Shown here piece by piece: positions 21,703 to 33,793 of a stretch of DNA of 64,000 bases (the first letter of the stretch is position 1; each line of letters starts with the position of its first letter). This DNA is from Rhinopomastus cyanomelas. Its lineage: Eukaryota; Chordata; Aves; Bucerotiformes; Rhinopomastidae. The DNA is taken from assembly GCA_013400115.1 (NCBI GenBank), contig VXBP01001825.1, positions 26,965 through 90,964 of the forward strand. Direction: 5' to 3'. Below the pieces are notes generated by a model that was not told the DNA's origin, did no database searches, and saw nothing but the letters and a program-made list of their open reading frames with translations. Both the position numbers and the translations under genes were made by a program.

Positions 21703-22792
21703 TCAATCAAGTAGAGATGGGTACCACCATCCTCTCTATTCTCCCTTATGTGTCGCCACTCTTGCCTGTAGATGCCGGACTCTCGGCCTTCCAGACTGGC
21801 AAACTCTTCAGTTCTTCAGTGCAGCTTCTCCAGCACAATGCTGATCGAGAAGGCCTAATTCCTGAGCACATGAACTGCATCCCTTAATGCAGGAGATGTG
21901 TTTTTAAGCAGGACCCAGTCTCTGTCTTCCATGCCCAAAGTTTAAGGATTCTTGAGTTCTTCTGCTTTCTTCAGCTAAGCATGAAGGAGTTCTTAGATAC
22001 CTCTCTTAATGCTCCTTATAGCCCCAATATGTGAGCATCCCCGGCTTTTCTCAGTGGCAGGAATGGCCAATAGTCTCTCTTCCTGCTGATCAGTGTTTTC
22101 TAAGATGGCGACGATGACCACATGGCCCCGGCCATGTGCGGGACCCAAGATGGAGACTGATCGTATGGCCGCCTCAGCAGGGCAACCCCTACACTTCGCA
22201 AACATGGCTGAGAGGGTTCCATGACCCTCCACTCTCCTCTCTCCTGTCTCAGCTCGACGAGGAAAGGGAAGAATCCCTTCAGCTCACCATGGGTCACTGA
22301 CAGGTTGCTCCGTCAGAGGGGGGAATATCGGCACTAGTTCTTGCTTCTCCAAGCCGCTGCTGAGCCAGGGTCAGAGCCATGGGCATGCGTGGAGGACAGT
22401 GGGGCCACTGCTGTCCACCCCACCATCTACGGGAGCACAGTGGGCCTGTCGTGACCTCTCCATCCTGTCTCTGAAGTGGGAAGCAGGACTGGGTGCAGTG
22501 GAGCCACAGCAAGCCATGGCTAGCCGTCAGGGCCACCAACCCTGCCACCATCTACAGGAGGGCTACAGGACCATGGCCAGCCACATCCCGTCCATCCCAT
22601 CTCCCTTTTCTGTGCTGGAAAGAAGACCCCAGCCAAACGAGGCAGAGCCACTGGGATCAGCCCCTTTTATCTTGTCACCTGGCCCACACCCCTCCAGGGC
22701 AGGTACCTGGGACAATTCTTTTAAAATGAAATGCACCTTTTTCCACATGAAATCACAAATCTGAAAATTCTGGGACTTTTCAAACTGCTACA
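21703..22792 (-). mobile_element. Long-LTR family copy 2, right part
   Basis: It resumes the LTR after the CR1 and ends CAAACTGCTACA, then GATAC (22793-22797), the partner of the duplication at 19957-19961. Its first roughly 150 bp (GTCAATCAAGTAGAGATGGG onward) repeat, with divergence, the last roughly 145 bp of the left part (20258-20403). A TATA-like GATAAAAGGGG lies on the minus strand at 22661-22671. By eye it is closer to copy 3 than to copies 1 and 4. Confidence 0.8.
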
Positions 22793-22815
22793 GATACAGT
22801 TGGCCTTCTGGCCTG
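22793..22815 (-). mobile_element. Older CR1, 5' remnant beyond LTR copy 2
   Basis: GATACAGTTGGCCTTCTGGCC resembles the reverse complement of the CR1 segment encoding KKANGIL (compare GGCCAAGAAGGCCAAC at 23260-23275). It continues the element cut at 19961. Only about 20 bp remain before unique sequence, so the older CR1 was 5'-truncated here. Confidence 0.6.
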
Positions 22816-23080
22816 CATGTTAATGTTGCAAAGCCCATCGAACATGTGTACCATTTTACCCGTGCCTATAGCATACAGCTTCAAAAGAAGCTTTGATCAT
22901 TTCAACAAGACACCTGTCTTACTTGCTGAAAATATGAGAATCCACAGTAACAAATCATTTTATTTCTCAGTATAGGCCACAGAAGATTCTAATTTACATA
23001 GACAGTAACTCTTCCCACCTAGGATCACTGTAATAGCTGATAATTATATTTTAAACACTGATTTCAGTGAAGTGTTATAA
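22816..23080. other. Unique spacer
   Basis: About 265 bp between the nested block and the next CR1. No feature seen. Confidence 0.5.
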
Positions 23081-23877
23081 GAGCAGAGAAAAATCTAATG
23101 AGCTATAACAAGAGTAAGTGCAGAGTCTTGCATCTGGGCAAGAACAACCCCAGGTACCAGTATAGGCTGGGGACTGACCAGTTGGAGTGTAGTGTAGGGG
23201 AAAGGGACTTGGGGGTCCTGGTGGACAACAAGATGACTATGAGCCAGCAATGTGCTCTTGTGGCCAAGAAGGCCAACAGCATCCTGGGGTGGATTAGAAG
23301 AGGGGTGGTTAGCAGATCCAGAGAGGTTCTTCTCCCCCTCTACTCTGCCCTGCTGAGATCACACCTGGAGTATTGTGTCCAGTTCTGGGCTCCTCCGTTC
23401 AAGAGGGATGTGGAGCTGCTGGAGAGAGTTCAGCGTAGGGCAACAAAGATGATAAGAGAGGTGGAACACCTCCCTTATGAGGAGAGGTTGAGGGAGCTGG
23501 GTCTCTTTAGCTTGGAGAAGAGGAGACTGAGGGGTGACCTCATTAATGTCTACAAATATTTGAGGGGTGGGTGTCAGGAGGATGGCACTAGGCTGTTCTC
23601 GGTGTCATGTAGTGATAGGACAAGGGGCAATGGTTGTAAGCTGGAACATAGGAGGTTCCACATCAACCTGAGAAGGAACTTCTTCACGGTGAGGGTGACA
23701 GAGCACTGGAACAGGCTGCCCAGGGGGGTTGTGGAGTCTCCTTCTCTGGAGATGTTCAAGACCCGACTGGACAGGTTCCTGTGTGACTTGGTTTATGTGA
23801 TCCTGCTGTTGCAGGCGGATTGGACTGGATGATCTTTCGAGGTCCCTTCCGATCCGTAATGATTCTATGATTCTATG
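23081..23877 (+). mobile_element. CR1 LINE, 5'-truncated, well preserved
   Basis: It begins in the frame of AEKNLMSYNKSKC, shortly after the FADD box of the reverse transcriptase, and runs through the C-terminal region to a 3' untranslated segment with GATCCTGCTGTTGCAGGCGG, GGACTGGATGATCTTTCGAG and two ATTCTATG octamers at 23861-23877. The coding part is open throughout. This is the best-preserved copy of its subfamily here. Relatives are at 4404, 17345, 25611, 32748 and 41450. Confidence 0.95.
23098..23832 (+). pseudogene. CR1 ORF2 C-terminal fragment (244 codons open)
   Basis: The open frame starts at an internal Met (MSYNKSKCRVLHLGKNNPRY). It carries the CR1 post-palm and C-terminal blocks in order: ERDLGVLVDNKMTMSQQC (about residues 38-55), ANSILGWIRRG (67-77), SHLEYCVQFWAP (98-109), RRATKMIREVEHLPYEERL (120-138), LGLFSLEKRRLRGDLINVYK (142-161), RTRGNGCKLEHRRFHINLRR (181-200), VTEHWNRLPRGVVESPSLEM (205-224). 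The fingers and the FADD catalytic box are absent because of 5' truncation, so no enzyme can be made. The frame survives because the insertion is fairly recent, not because of visible selection. Confidence 0.85.
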
Positions 23878-25610
23878 AAATAATTGAAAGTCAAAAGATC
23901 AATTTCACCAATACCACTGACATTATTTACTAGGATGAAATATTTTTATAATCCCTTGAAGCTCCATGAGCATTTACTAGTTTTACTATGTGGTTCAAGA
24001 TTGACGTCAATTACGTACATCAACAAATTATTTTAAAAAGATTTTGTGTTGGCTAACAGAAAAACTATCAGGTTTAAATCTTGATGGAAAGTTACTGTGC
24101 AGAGGAATAATATTATTACTCCTACATCTTAGAAGCAAATTCTGTCTACAGAAGATAAGGTACAGTACTATTAAAAAATTTGATGTGGGTGTGGAATTTA
24201 AATGACAGACTCCCATGAAACATTAAAATGCAAAACCTAGATATCATGAGAGTGACAGACCTCATTTCACAGCTTTCTAGAGCATCTTGCAAACAGCTTT
24301 AGGTCTGTTAATCTTGAACTGTCGTTTTCTAAAAATCTTCTAACATCCTTGTTCATCAATATGTTTTTCAAAAACGTATATGAATATCTGGAGTTGACTA
24401 GAACTGAGGGAGAACTTCTGGCAAGTTTTCTCTTAACCACTGTCCATGGTTGAAGTAGTTCCTGTTTATTTTCTATGCTTTTATTTTGAAGTTTCGTGGG
24501 CATTGAAAGCCATTGTGAGTGACTTTGTGGGAAAGTTATATGAAAAGCCATATATGTGTACCAGATAAACTGATCCACACACCTGGTAACTTTTAGTCAA
24601 CTCACACTAATGTATGATTCCCCTCTGCAGCAAATTTCTGTTCCTTATGAGCTATAAATTTTAAACTAATTAAGTTTTATGTGTGTAGGAAGGTCTTACA
24701 ACTTTTTTGATAGTGTTATTTTAATTTGTATTTTGATGTAACTAGTAATTTTTCATAAATTCTTTTAATTTTCTTAATTTCTATGTATTTTGCACTTGAG
24801 ATTTTTTTTCTGTGTACCAGATAACTTATTAAACTCTTAAGGCTTTCAGCCACAGTCACTTTTAAACCTCTTTCAGAATTCCTTCAATCTGCAACATGTT
24901 TTTGTCTTAAATATCTATTATAAATATTTTAAAAAAACTCTACACCCTACATGGAATCTTCTTGCCCTCTAAATGCTTCATTCAGTTCCTGTTAATTTGC
25001 ACTCTCAGTGTATCTAGCTTCCCTTTTCCTAGATGTTGTCATAGGGTTTTGGGTTATTTTTTGATTGCTGGGAAGATATTTAGAGTGTATTGTGACCAGA
25101 GATACCAGTAGCTATATGTTGAACAAAAATACGAAGAACTAAAGATCAAGAATGATACTGAGCAGTACAGCTGTGGATTATCTAACCATTTTATCCAAGA
25201 AACAATCATGTACTTTTTCTAAAATTGATCGCAACATGAGATACTTCATCAATTTATGCGCTGGCTTTTGGACCCTCCAACTCGTACTTAGTACTTTGAG
25301 AGACTCTTTAATCTTGTTTAAGTATGACATACTGTAAGAGCGATTATATCAGAATGTACCTGCTGAGTGACGACAGTTGAGTGATGTCATGTGAGATTTT
25401 TTTCCAATTATATGTTCTCGTAATTTCATGAAATATTTTTGGCTTCAGATAGATACATTTGAAGTATCAGGGTATGTATTAAACATGAATCAGATTTGAA
25501 AGCTAACTGAAACACATAATTATGATTACTATATAGATATCTCTTGAAATTGTGTAGTAACTTTTGTGTTTGTACATTATACTTTCCCTGCTCCCTGTTA
25601 AATTTCTCTA
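23878..25610. other. Unique intergenic sequence, no gene seen
   Basis: AT-rich, no repeat recognised. Minus-strand open frames at 24028-24216 and 24267-24578 have no family resemblance. Confidence 0.55.
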
Positions 25611-26164
25611 CAGAAGGGGGGTGGTTAGCAGAGTGGGAGAGGTTCTTCTCTTTCTCTGCTCTGCACTAGTGAGACCACATCTGGAGTATTTTGTCCAATT
25701 TTGGGCCCCTCGGTTCAAGAAGGACCCGGAGCTGCTGGGGGGTATCCAGCATACAGCAATGAGGATGATGAAGGAAGCGGAACACCTGAGGGAGCTGGAT
25801 GTCTTTAGTTTGGAGGAGACTGAGGGATGACCTCACTAATGTCATAAATATGTGAAGGGTGGGTGTCAGGAGGATGGAACAAGGCTCTTCTCAGTGTCAT
25901 CTGGTGATAGGACAAGGGGCAATGGGTGTAACCTAGAACACAGAAGTGTCCATATAAATATGAGAAGGAACTTCTTCACAGTGAGGGTGACAGAGCACTG
26001 GAACAGGCTGCCCAGGGAGGTTGTGGAGTCTCCTTCTCTGGAGATGTTTAAGACCCACCTGGATGTGTTCCTGTGACTTGGTCTAGGTGATCCTGCTGTT
26101 GCAGGGGGATTGGACTAGGTGATATTTCAAGGTCCCTTCCAATCCCTAATGTTCTGTGATTCTG
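25611..26164 (+). mobile_element. CR1 LINE 3' fragment
   Basis: Starts at AGAAGGGGGGTGGTTAGCAG, the segment encoding IRRGVVSR, and covers the C-terminal region (SALVRPHLEYFVQFWAPRFK, then RNFFTVRVTEHWNRLPREVV) with a small deletion and frame breaks near 25780-25850. The 3' end has GGTGATCCTGCTGTTGC, AATCCCTAATG and a weak TTCTGTGATTCTG tail. Same subfamily as 23081-23877 but more decayed. Confidence 0.9.
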
Positions 26165-27810
26165 AGCTACGACAGAGAATAATTGCAAAGATTCAAAAAG
26201 TTGATCTCTGGAACTTGCCTGACTATGGAGTATATTTTCAAGTTAGCAACTGCAAAAGAATATAAACGTCAAGAAATATTTTTTAAAATAAGTAAATAGG
26301 ACATTTGGGATCAGAAAAGTAATGGAATATTTTGTTATGACATGATTAACAATGATTCTGACTTAAGAATTTCTCCATGAATGCTTTTGTAAAACCTCAA
26401 GACATAGCTGTTATTTGTCTCTCTTTGAGATAAAAAGACATTATTGGAAAATTTTTAATGAAAAAGCCCATACTTTAGAAATAAAATCCATCCCATGTTA
26501 ATAGCAGTCAATACAGCTGACACAGAATTAGACTGAGAATCCTCATTTAGAACTTAAACACCTTTGAGGAGGAAAATTTTTTCAGGCACTGCTGGCCCTA
26601 GGATGACTGTAGATGTGTTTTATATTGCCTAAATGAAGGGGTATCCAGGCTTTTCCTAGGACTGTATATTTGAGTCCTGAATACAGCTTTGGTTCTCCAA
26701 AGAAGCAGATGTTTGAATATGTTTGAGAAGATTAGATTAACTCCCTGTAAGATCTCCCTGATTAATGGTTGCTGGCACTGCTTGGACAGCTCTCTCATTA
26801 TTCACAACATTCAATACATTTTAATTCTTATAGCTATTTTATCTGGCAATTTATAGTTATTCATAATAAGGAGAGAGGCTTTTCTCACATATAAAAGTTT
26901 TAAAATGCTTGTGTCTGCTCTAGGACTTTTATTACTTATTTAGCTGACTGACTACCAAAATTTTGACAGAATCTTCCTGCCTTATCACTAATACAAAGTC
27001 ATTTATTAATTGTTAATTGCATTAAAATGTATTCAGATTCTGTTGATCAGAAATTCTCCACACTTTCAACACATGCTAATGACTTCTGTTTATCTTGACA
27101 TTTATTCATTAGAGAAAAAGAACTACTACAAAGAGAAAACAGCCAAGGGCAGGCTGAATCTTGTAATATGTTAAGGGAAAAGTACATTAATGTAGTACAG
27201 ATTGCATTCATAAGTCAGTTTCTTTGTAGCGTTGCCCCTGGTGAAGCAGTGTGCCGTGTATCTTCTGTGTTGGTTGGAACTGTGTAGTGGTAATTGAAGA
27301 CTAATCACAACACGCTATTGGCTGTCATTCTTTCTTAACTATTTAGCATTTCATGAGAGATGCATTTGAAATACATCTCAGAATGCTTAGTGAAACAAGT
27401 GGGGAAGAATCCTGCAGAAGGTTCTTGAAAGCAATGCACCAAGTGAAGCATAACGTTTGGCATTCTCCCAGCTCCACATTAGATTTTATAAAAACTAAGA
27501 TTGGTTTCCATTTGCTGAACATCCAGTCACTGCCCAGATGATAAAGTGCTCAGAGGAAAGTCTTTTACAGTCTACACCTTTCCCTTGGAATCAGGTAGGA
27601 TGCTCATGAAAACTGGATCTTCATGCTCAGTCTCTTCAGGCTGTAATTCTATAGGTAGAACTCCATCTTGATACGAGAAGTTTCACTGTCTTTGAGCCCA
27701 AACAGAAATGTGCCATGAGGTTTTGCTTTCTGAAATGTATTGATTCTTCTGGTATAGTCTTTGCAGTCCCCCACCAACAGGAGCTATGAGCTTTTGCACT
27801 CTTCCAAGCC
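26165..27810. other. Unique intergenic sequence, no gene seen
   Basis: No repeat or gene recognised. A plus-strand open frame at 27353-27541 (62 codons) has no known resemblance. Confidence 0.5.
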
Positions 27811-27940
27811 TTAGACTAGATTTTAGGAAGAAGTTCTTCAGTACAAGGTTGGAGAGACTCTGGAACCTGGAGAGGTGGCCTTGAGTGAATGATATCCCTG
27901 CCCATGGCAGGTAGGTTGAAGTAGCCACTCTATGATTCTA
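27811..27940 (+). mobile_element. CR1 LINE 3' remnant
   Basis: TTAGACTAGATTTTAGGAAG and AAGTTCTTCAGTACAAGG match the CR1 segment encoding FRLDIRKNFF. After a deletion at about 27866 come GAATGATATCCCTGCCCATG, GGCAGG and TATGATTCTA. About 130 bp remain and no frame survives. Confidence 0.75.
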
Positions 27941-28317
27941 ACTCCAAATGTAGGTATGGGCTGAGTCACAGCAAATGACCCAGCCATGATCCACACTGTA
28001 CAGAATCCAAGCACTAAATCTTTCTCCATCATTACCTTCATTTTGTAAGACCCTTTCAAGTCCCAACTGAAGCTACAAACTTCATCTTTCTTTTAATTCT
28101 AATGCATAGGATGGTTTGAGGCTTAGCCAGTGCTCTGCAGCCAAGACTCATCTGAATAATTTCACAGAGGAGAAACCTCTCTGTGGCCTTCTTCTAGCAA
28201 CCTCGCACAGTTCCTGATTGACAAAACTGTGTTCCATGTTTTGTCAATCAATGCTACCACAAACTCAAAGCTAAATATAATCCGAAATGGGTGCTGAGCT
28301 TTCTCCAAGGGAAGAAT
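27941..28317. other. Unique spacer, no gene seen
   Basis: About 375 bp with no recognised element. GTTTTGTCAATCA and the nearby TGATTGACAAAAC around 28215-28250 form a short inverted repeat. Confidence 0.5.
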
Positions 28318-29282
28318 AACATAATTCTTGAGGTTGGAAGTGATCTCTGGAGATCAGACACTGGACAGGCTCTGTACAGTCTCAAATTAAACTTCTTGTT
28401 CACAATCTTGCTCAATTGCTTTTACAGTATCTCCTAGGACTCAGCAAGCACCCTGGGCAGTTCATTCAAGTATTGTCGCTCTCAAAGTGATAAATCATTT
28501 CCTGTTATTCAGATGCGAATATTCTCTCTTCCATTGACATTGTCCTGTCACCGAAGACCACAAAAAACATATAGCTTCATCTTCTTGACAATTTGTTGTT
28601 AGATAGTTATATATGTATATATGATTAAATTCTCCCCCAGCCTTATCTTCTCCAGGATAGATAGTTGCAGACCTTTCAGACTCTCCTCATATGACATGCA
28701 CCAGTTGCTTCATCATGTTCATGGCCTTTTGCTTGACCTGCATGACTAAGTTCATGTTCTGGGAGTCCAGACCAGGACACAGAAACCTAACTATGGTGTT
28801 ATCGAGGGAAATATCACCTCTTGACATGCTGACAATGACATTACGTATATAGCACAAGATGCTATTGGCATTATCTGTCACAAGGACACATTGCCAGCTC
28901 GGGTCCACTTTTGTTTGTCCACCAGCACATGTAGGTCCTTCTCTGCAAAGCCATTTTCCAGACAGTTAGCTGCAGTACTGGTGGCACCTCTGATGAGGTG
29001 GTTCCTCACCAGATGTAGGACTTTGCAGTTCTCCTTATTGAATTTAATGATGTTTCTGTCAGCCCATTTCTTAAGTCTATTGAGGTTCCTCTGAAGGGAA
29101 GCATGCCTTAATAGTGTATCAGCCACTTTTTCCAATGTTTGCATTATTTGCAAGCTTACTGAGGGTTCTCTCTGCCCAGGTCATGAATGAAGGGATTAAG
29201 CAGTATTTGCCCCAGTACTAACTCTGTGACTAACCCTGTGGATGGCCTCCAGTTGGATTTTATACAACTGAACCCAATATGC
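28318..29282 (-). mobile_element. Old CR1 LINE, 3' half
   Basis: Minus-strand frames contain recognisable but broken CR1 blocks: VLGQILLNPFIHDL near 29165-29215 (compare VLGPILFNIFINDL), SLQRNLNRLKKWADRNIIKF, KENCKVLHLVRNH, ENGFAEKDLHVLVDK, and NANSILCYIRNVIVSMSR. The 3' end at about 28318-28350 is the reverse complement of CCAGAGATCACTTCCAACCTCAAG. It has many stops and frameshifts and looks older than the 23081 and 25611 copies. Confidence 0.85.
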
Positions 29283-32200
29283 TCTTATTTAACTGCGGAC
29301 AACCACCTATAGCCCATAAGAAAATCTTCTCTCTGCATTCTAACTCCATCCTCGGCAGCCTCACATTAACTGGAGCTGCAGCCTCTGTCTCTCCCCCAAT
29401 ATTAACCCTAAAGGCCTTAAACCTAAGTCTGACCATAAACTTGGGCATGGCCTGAACCTTATCTGAGGACCCTGAACCCTGACACAGATTAAAAGAGTCT
29501 TGGGAGAGAAATCTGACAGCACGTTATTATTCTGGGGAGATGTTACTTTCTCAATATTATTGTTTTGGTGAAATCTTCGGTTGTGCAGTGCAAAAAAAAA
29601 ATAAAATAAAAAAATTCAATGCTACACTGTCTTTTAGCCCTACTAAACTCAAATCTTCCCCTAAAGATTGACTGTCAGGCTTCACCTGCATGATCACTTG
29701 GAGTTAGGACAAATCATGAATCTGGGTTCTCCAGCCTATAAAATCTGCTGTTTATTGCAAGTGGTGGCAAAAGGGCTGTTACACTGAGCTCTTTTTGAAC
29801 AGAGGTACAGCTGCCTGGGATGGGAGTATTAGTAAATCAGTGTTTACAGAACAGCATGATTATGGTCACTGTGGAAATGATAGAATTGTTCCTTTATATA
29901 AAAAGCACAAATAATTTCAAGTTAAAATACAAATAATTTCTGAAACTTAACATTCCGATAATTAGCCTTCAATTGAAACCAACCCTTTCAAAATGCTGTT
30001 TTTGGAGGCCAGGACTGAGCCCCTGGTTTGATACTCTGCACTGAAGTACTGCCTGTGGATAGTTACTGTTTTTCAGCCCCTGTTCCAGGATTGACCAAAA
30101 GGCATTTTATCAGATGACAGTGTATTCTCCTTAAGTATAGTTTCTGAGGAATATGCTATTTGAGGTAATGGAAAAGAGTGCCTATTTCCTTTGGAAGTAG
30201 TAAGGAGATCAAATCCTTAATACACTTGCAAGCTTACGTGCTCACAACTTGTCAAACCAGCTCTTCTCACTTTTAGTGCTGTTAAAGGTAATTTACCTGT
30301 GAGAAATGCAACGCAAAGAAGCGAGTCGTTCCAGGACCAGACTGTTCAGGTATGTCATTTTCTAAATATATTCTGAATACAAGAAAGGAAGGACAAACTT
30401 TTCAAAAAAAGGAATGTATTTTACTCTTAATAAAGTATAAAAGGTGCAACTTATGGTAATGACCACCTTTTCTATTATTTCAACTTGAAATCAAAGATAT
30501 ATGCTAGCACAGGATGCACAATATAAAGGAGTTATATTTTATTATGGTTTACATTATAATTGTGAATTTGAGAACCTCAGCTTTTTAATGGTGGAAAAAT
30601 TTTGAAACATGAATTTGAGATGTGCTGCAACAGACAGTAAATGAAAACTAGCTTTATTACAATATGATATTATTTACTAGTTTTTATTACAGTTATTTCA
30701 ATTAGTGATGAATTTTCATTTTCTGTAACATCTGAAAATCAGACTAGGTTGGTCTAGAATTCTACAATTTATTTAGAAATAAGGTTTACAGATCTGGCAT
30801 ATCTTCCACTCTGTGTCTAGCCCAAAAGGCACATCTGCTTATTGTCAGCATTCTCCAGGACAAGTTCTGTCTGTGTACACTGTGTAAGGCACTGAAAACC
30901 CTAAAAAAGCCTCAGGGGTCAGACTAACCAATGACTAATCTCTTTTTGCTGGATAATCTCTCTTTGTGTTTCCATCTACTTTGTTAAACTATATAAAACT
31001 AAGAAATGCTGGCAGTAAAAACAGGTATAAAATATAGTTATTATTTCAAACTGAAGGCATGCACTAAATAGAGTAATCTGCTGATGACAAGAAGAAAGGC
31101 CCATATCATTTAGAATTCTTAAGACCATTTCAGTGAGAACTAATTAAAGAGGTCTCAAATTGAACTTCATCTTGTCTGATGACTTCAAACTTGCTCAACT
31201 TAAGCTGGAATGGTATACCAGTGTCTTTGTTTTTGCTAATATAGTCTCACTTATCATTGTGCACACTGTGACACCATCTTAGTGTGCACTGTTCTCTTGT
31301 TTCAAGATTTTCTGCACATTGCTCCCAGTTGTAGCATTCTAGTTTGGACAGTCTTCCCAAATCCTTATCCGAAGGCAGACTCTCTTCCCTCTCCAGCTGC
31401 TTCACAGTTTTCTTGACAATTTCTTCCACAGATTTGAATTCCCAGACTTCAGCCATGAATCCTTATCCTTATCTCTATTTCTTCATCCATTCCAGTCTGG
31501 CTGTCTTCCCACTGTACTCAAGTCAGCATCTTTCTTCTTCCGATACCCTGGGAAAGAGCAAAGAGAAGGCGAGCTAATGAAAGTATAAAATAACTTCTCA
31601 TTTGCTTCTCTCAATTTCAGTCTACTTTCCATTCACAAGAGGAATTGAAATTGCAAGATAGGGAATATTTAGGTTGATAAAGAAATATTTGAATATTGAA
31701 AAGGCCCATAAAAATACAAAAATTAGTCTGCATGCTGGTTTTGTCAACTTAAATATCTCTCATCTCCACCCACAGAGCAGCAGGCAAAATTCTCCAAAGG
31801 GACTTCCAAGATAAATCAATGCTGTGCTATTTTATTTTATTTTATTTTATTTTATTTTATTTTTTATTACATTTTAGAAATTTTTTGTCTCAGTTACAAG
31901 CAGCATTGCACACCTACACTTGTACTCTATGGCAGAAACAACCAGGAAGTGGTGTGGCTGTATCTGACATTAAAATAAAGACAGGTTAGTTCTGCAGCTG
32001 ACTTTGAAGGTAAACAAATTTTTTGTGTGCTTGTTCATTTCCTGAACAATATTCTTATTCTTCTTTGCAACTAAATGACTTTATATAATAAAGAATTATT
32101 TCAGATACACTTTTTCCTATACACATGAACACAACATTGGCATTTTAAGATTTTGTTTCATGGGTGAAAATATACATTTTGGAAAATACATTTGTATGTA

Positions 32201-32747
32201 ATATCTGTTCAGTAGGGAGGTCTCAATGACATGTAATTTATTTCCTTATGCTTTAGCAATTTATACTCTTGCCTGTGCGTGCCACCATGGAAATTTCATT
32301 ACTCATATTAGCATTTAGACCTTTGTTTTATTCACTAGCTACCTTTGCTAAGAATGTGATGTATTTCCATTAAGCAGCACACAACAAAAAGAAAATAACC
32401 TCTGAGAAAAAAACAACCCATCAACCAAACACATTAGCTCTACAAAACAAAGGACAGATCTCAGAATGCAATTTGGGAATGAAAGCTGGATTAAGATAAG
32501 AATGACAATAATTTCTACCCCCTCACATTCCAATGTCCTCAGTTTGCTACAATCACAATTTTCAGCCATAACTGATGAGGAAAAAAAGTTTCTGGAACAA
32601 AAAAGAAAATGAGGCAAACAGTTGATGAGTGCAGGGTAAGTAAAGAAGCTGAGAGAAGTTAATACTGTCTTGTCACACAGCTTCCAATTACTCTTCTGGC
32701 CTACCGACAGCATTAGGATGCAGATGAAGATTAGGAGCTGTGTATCA
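29283..32747. other. Unique intergenic sequence
   Basis: No recognised transposon. It holds a poly-A/AAAAT run near 29591-29616, a TTTTA microsatellite at 31829-31866 and an unexplained 70-codon minus-strand open frame at 31247-31456 with splice-like flanks (see findings). No exon can be supported. Confidence 0.5.
31829..31866. repeat. (TTTTA)n microsatellite
   Basis: Six to seven consecutive TTTTA units, then a T run. A simple tandem repeat in unique sequence. Confidence 0.9.
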
Positions 32748-32845
32748 TTGCTTGGTCTAGGTGATCCTGCTGTGGCGGGGGGATTAGACTGGATGATCTT
32801 TTGAGGTCCCTTCCAGTCCCTAATGATTCTGTGATTCTGTGATTA
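32748..32845 (+). mobile_element. CR1 LINE 3' untranslated fragment
   Basis: TTGGTCTAGGTGATCCTGCT, then TTAGACTGGATGATCTTTTG, CCCTTCCAGTCCCTAATG and two octamers TTCTGTGA. Same 3' untranslated type as 23081-23877. About 98 bp. Confidence 0.9.
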
Positions 32846-33793
32846 CAGCACATTGGCAGCTTCCTAACAGCTGACACATGAGTGAGCAATTCAAATGAAT
32901 GGCTGAGCCTCTAAAATTGACTTTTATTATTATTCTTAAGTTTAGGTTCCCAAATCTCCCGCCTTTCTCTTTTTCCACCTCAATAACTTCACTCCTCTTT
33001 CATTTACCTTCTATTTCCCCTTTATGTCTCCTCCACATTATACTTTTATGTAGTATTTTCAGACTGGTCATTTTAAAGCTCTCTGCCAAACGTATGGAAG
33101 GTAAGGAACATCAGCTGTAAGTCAGCACTGGCCCTCTCAAACAGGACAAGCACAGGCCAAACAAATTGCTTTGTGAGAGTCCTGCAGTACCTCAAGCCAA
33201 GTAAAGGGCTTCACTTGCCATATGTTGTGCAGCCAGCAGTGAAGTGTTTAATCACCGGACCTATTGGGATACATTACTAATATCTTAACAGCATTGCGGC
33301 GGGTTTTTTGAGAGGAGGTACAAAAGTTATTCCTGCTCATTTCAATGACATAATTTTCTGACATTCCATGAAACATGCTGAATTCATGATACACAGGTTA
33401 CTGGTGGGCCCAGGCCTTACATGAGTTTATTGAAATGACTAATTATCACATAAACAGGAGCGACATTACAAGCACCACGATAAAACTCTCACTGCCGAAT
33501 GGAGAGTAGTTCTTTAGTTCACTTTCTGCTCTGCGCACAAAGGAGGCAGATAGCAGCGAAATGAAAAGACAAGGCATATGAAAGCAACAGATCTGGTGGG
33601 CACGTATATGCCTCAGAGACTTTCAGTTGCCACTGGAGGATTTAAATAATTTTCTAAAATTAATTGTGAGGATATGTAGTCTCAAATGGTGATATGAGAA
33701 CACTATCAACTATGTTTACGGACCAATTCTTTCACATCACTGAAATATGTCTGTTTAGGAAAAAAATATTTAATTTAAGCATAAATTAGCATG

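Noticed and set aside
29290..29480. CCCTAA- and CCCTGA-like words suggesting interstitial telomere repeats
   Set aside because: Spacing is irregular and no two consecutive TTAGGG units occur, so telomeric origin is not supported.
32348..32713. A 121-codon minus-strand frame rich in Phe, Leu, Cys
   Set aside because: Hydrophobic bias comes from T-rich sequence. No start context, domain or conservation evidence.
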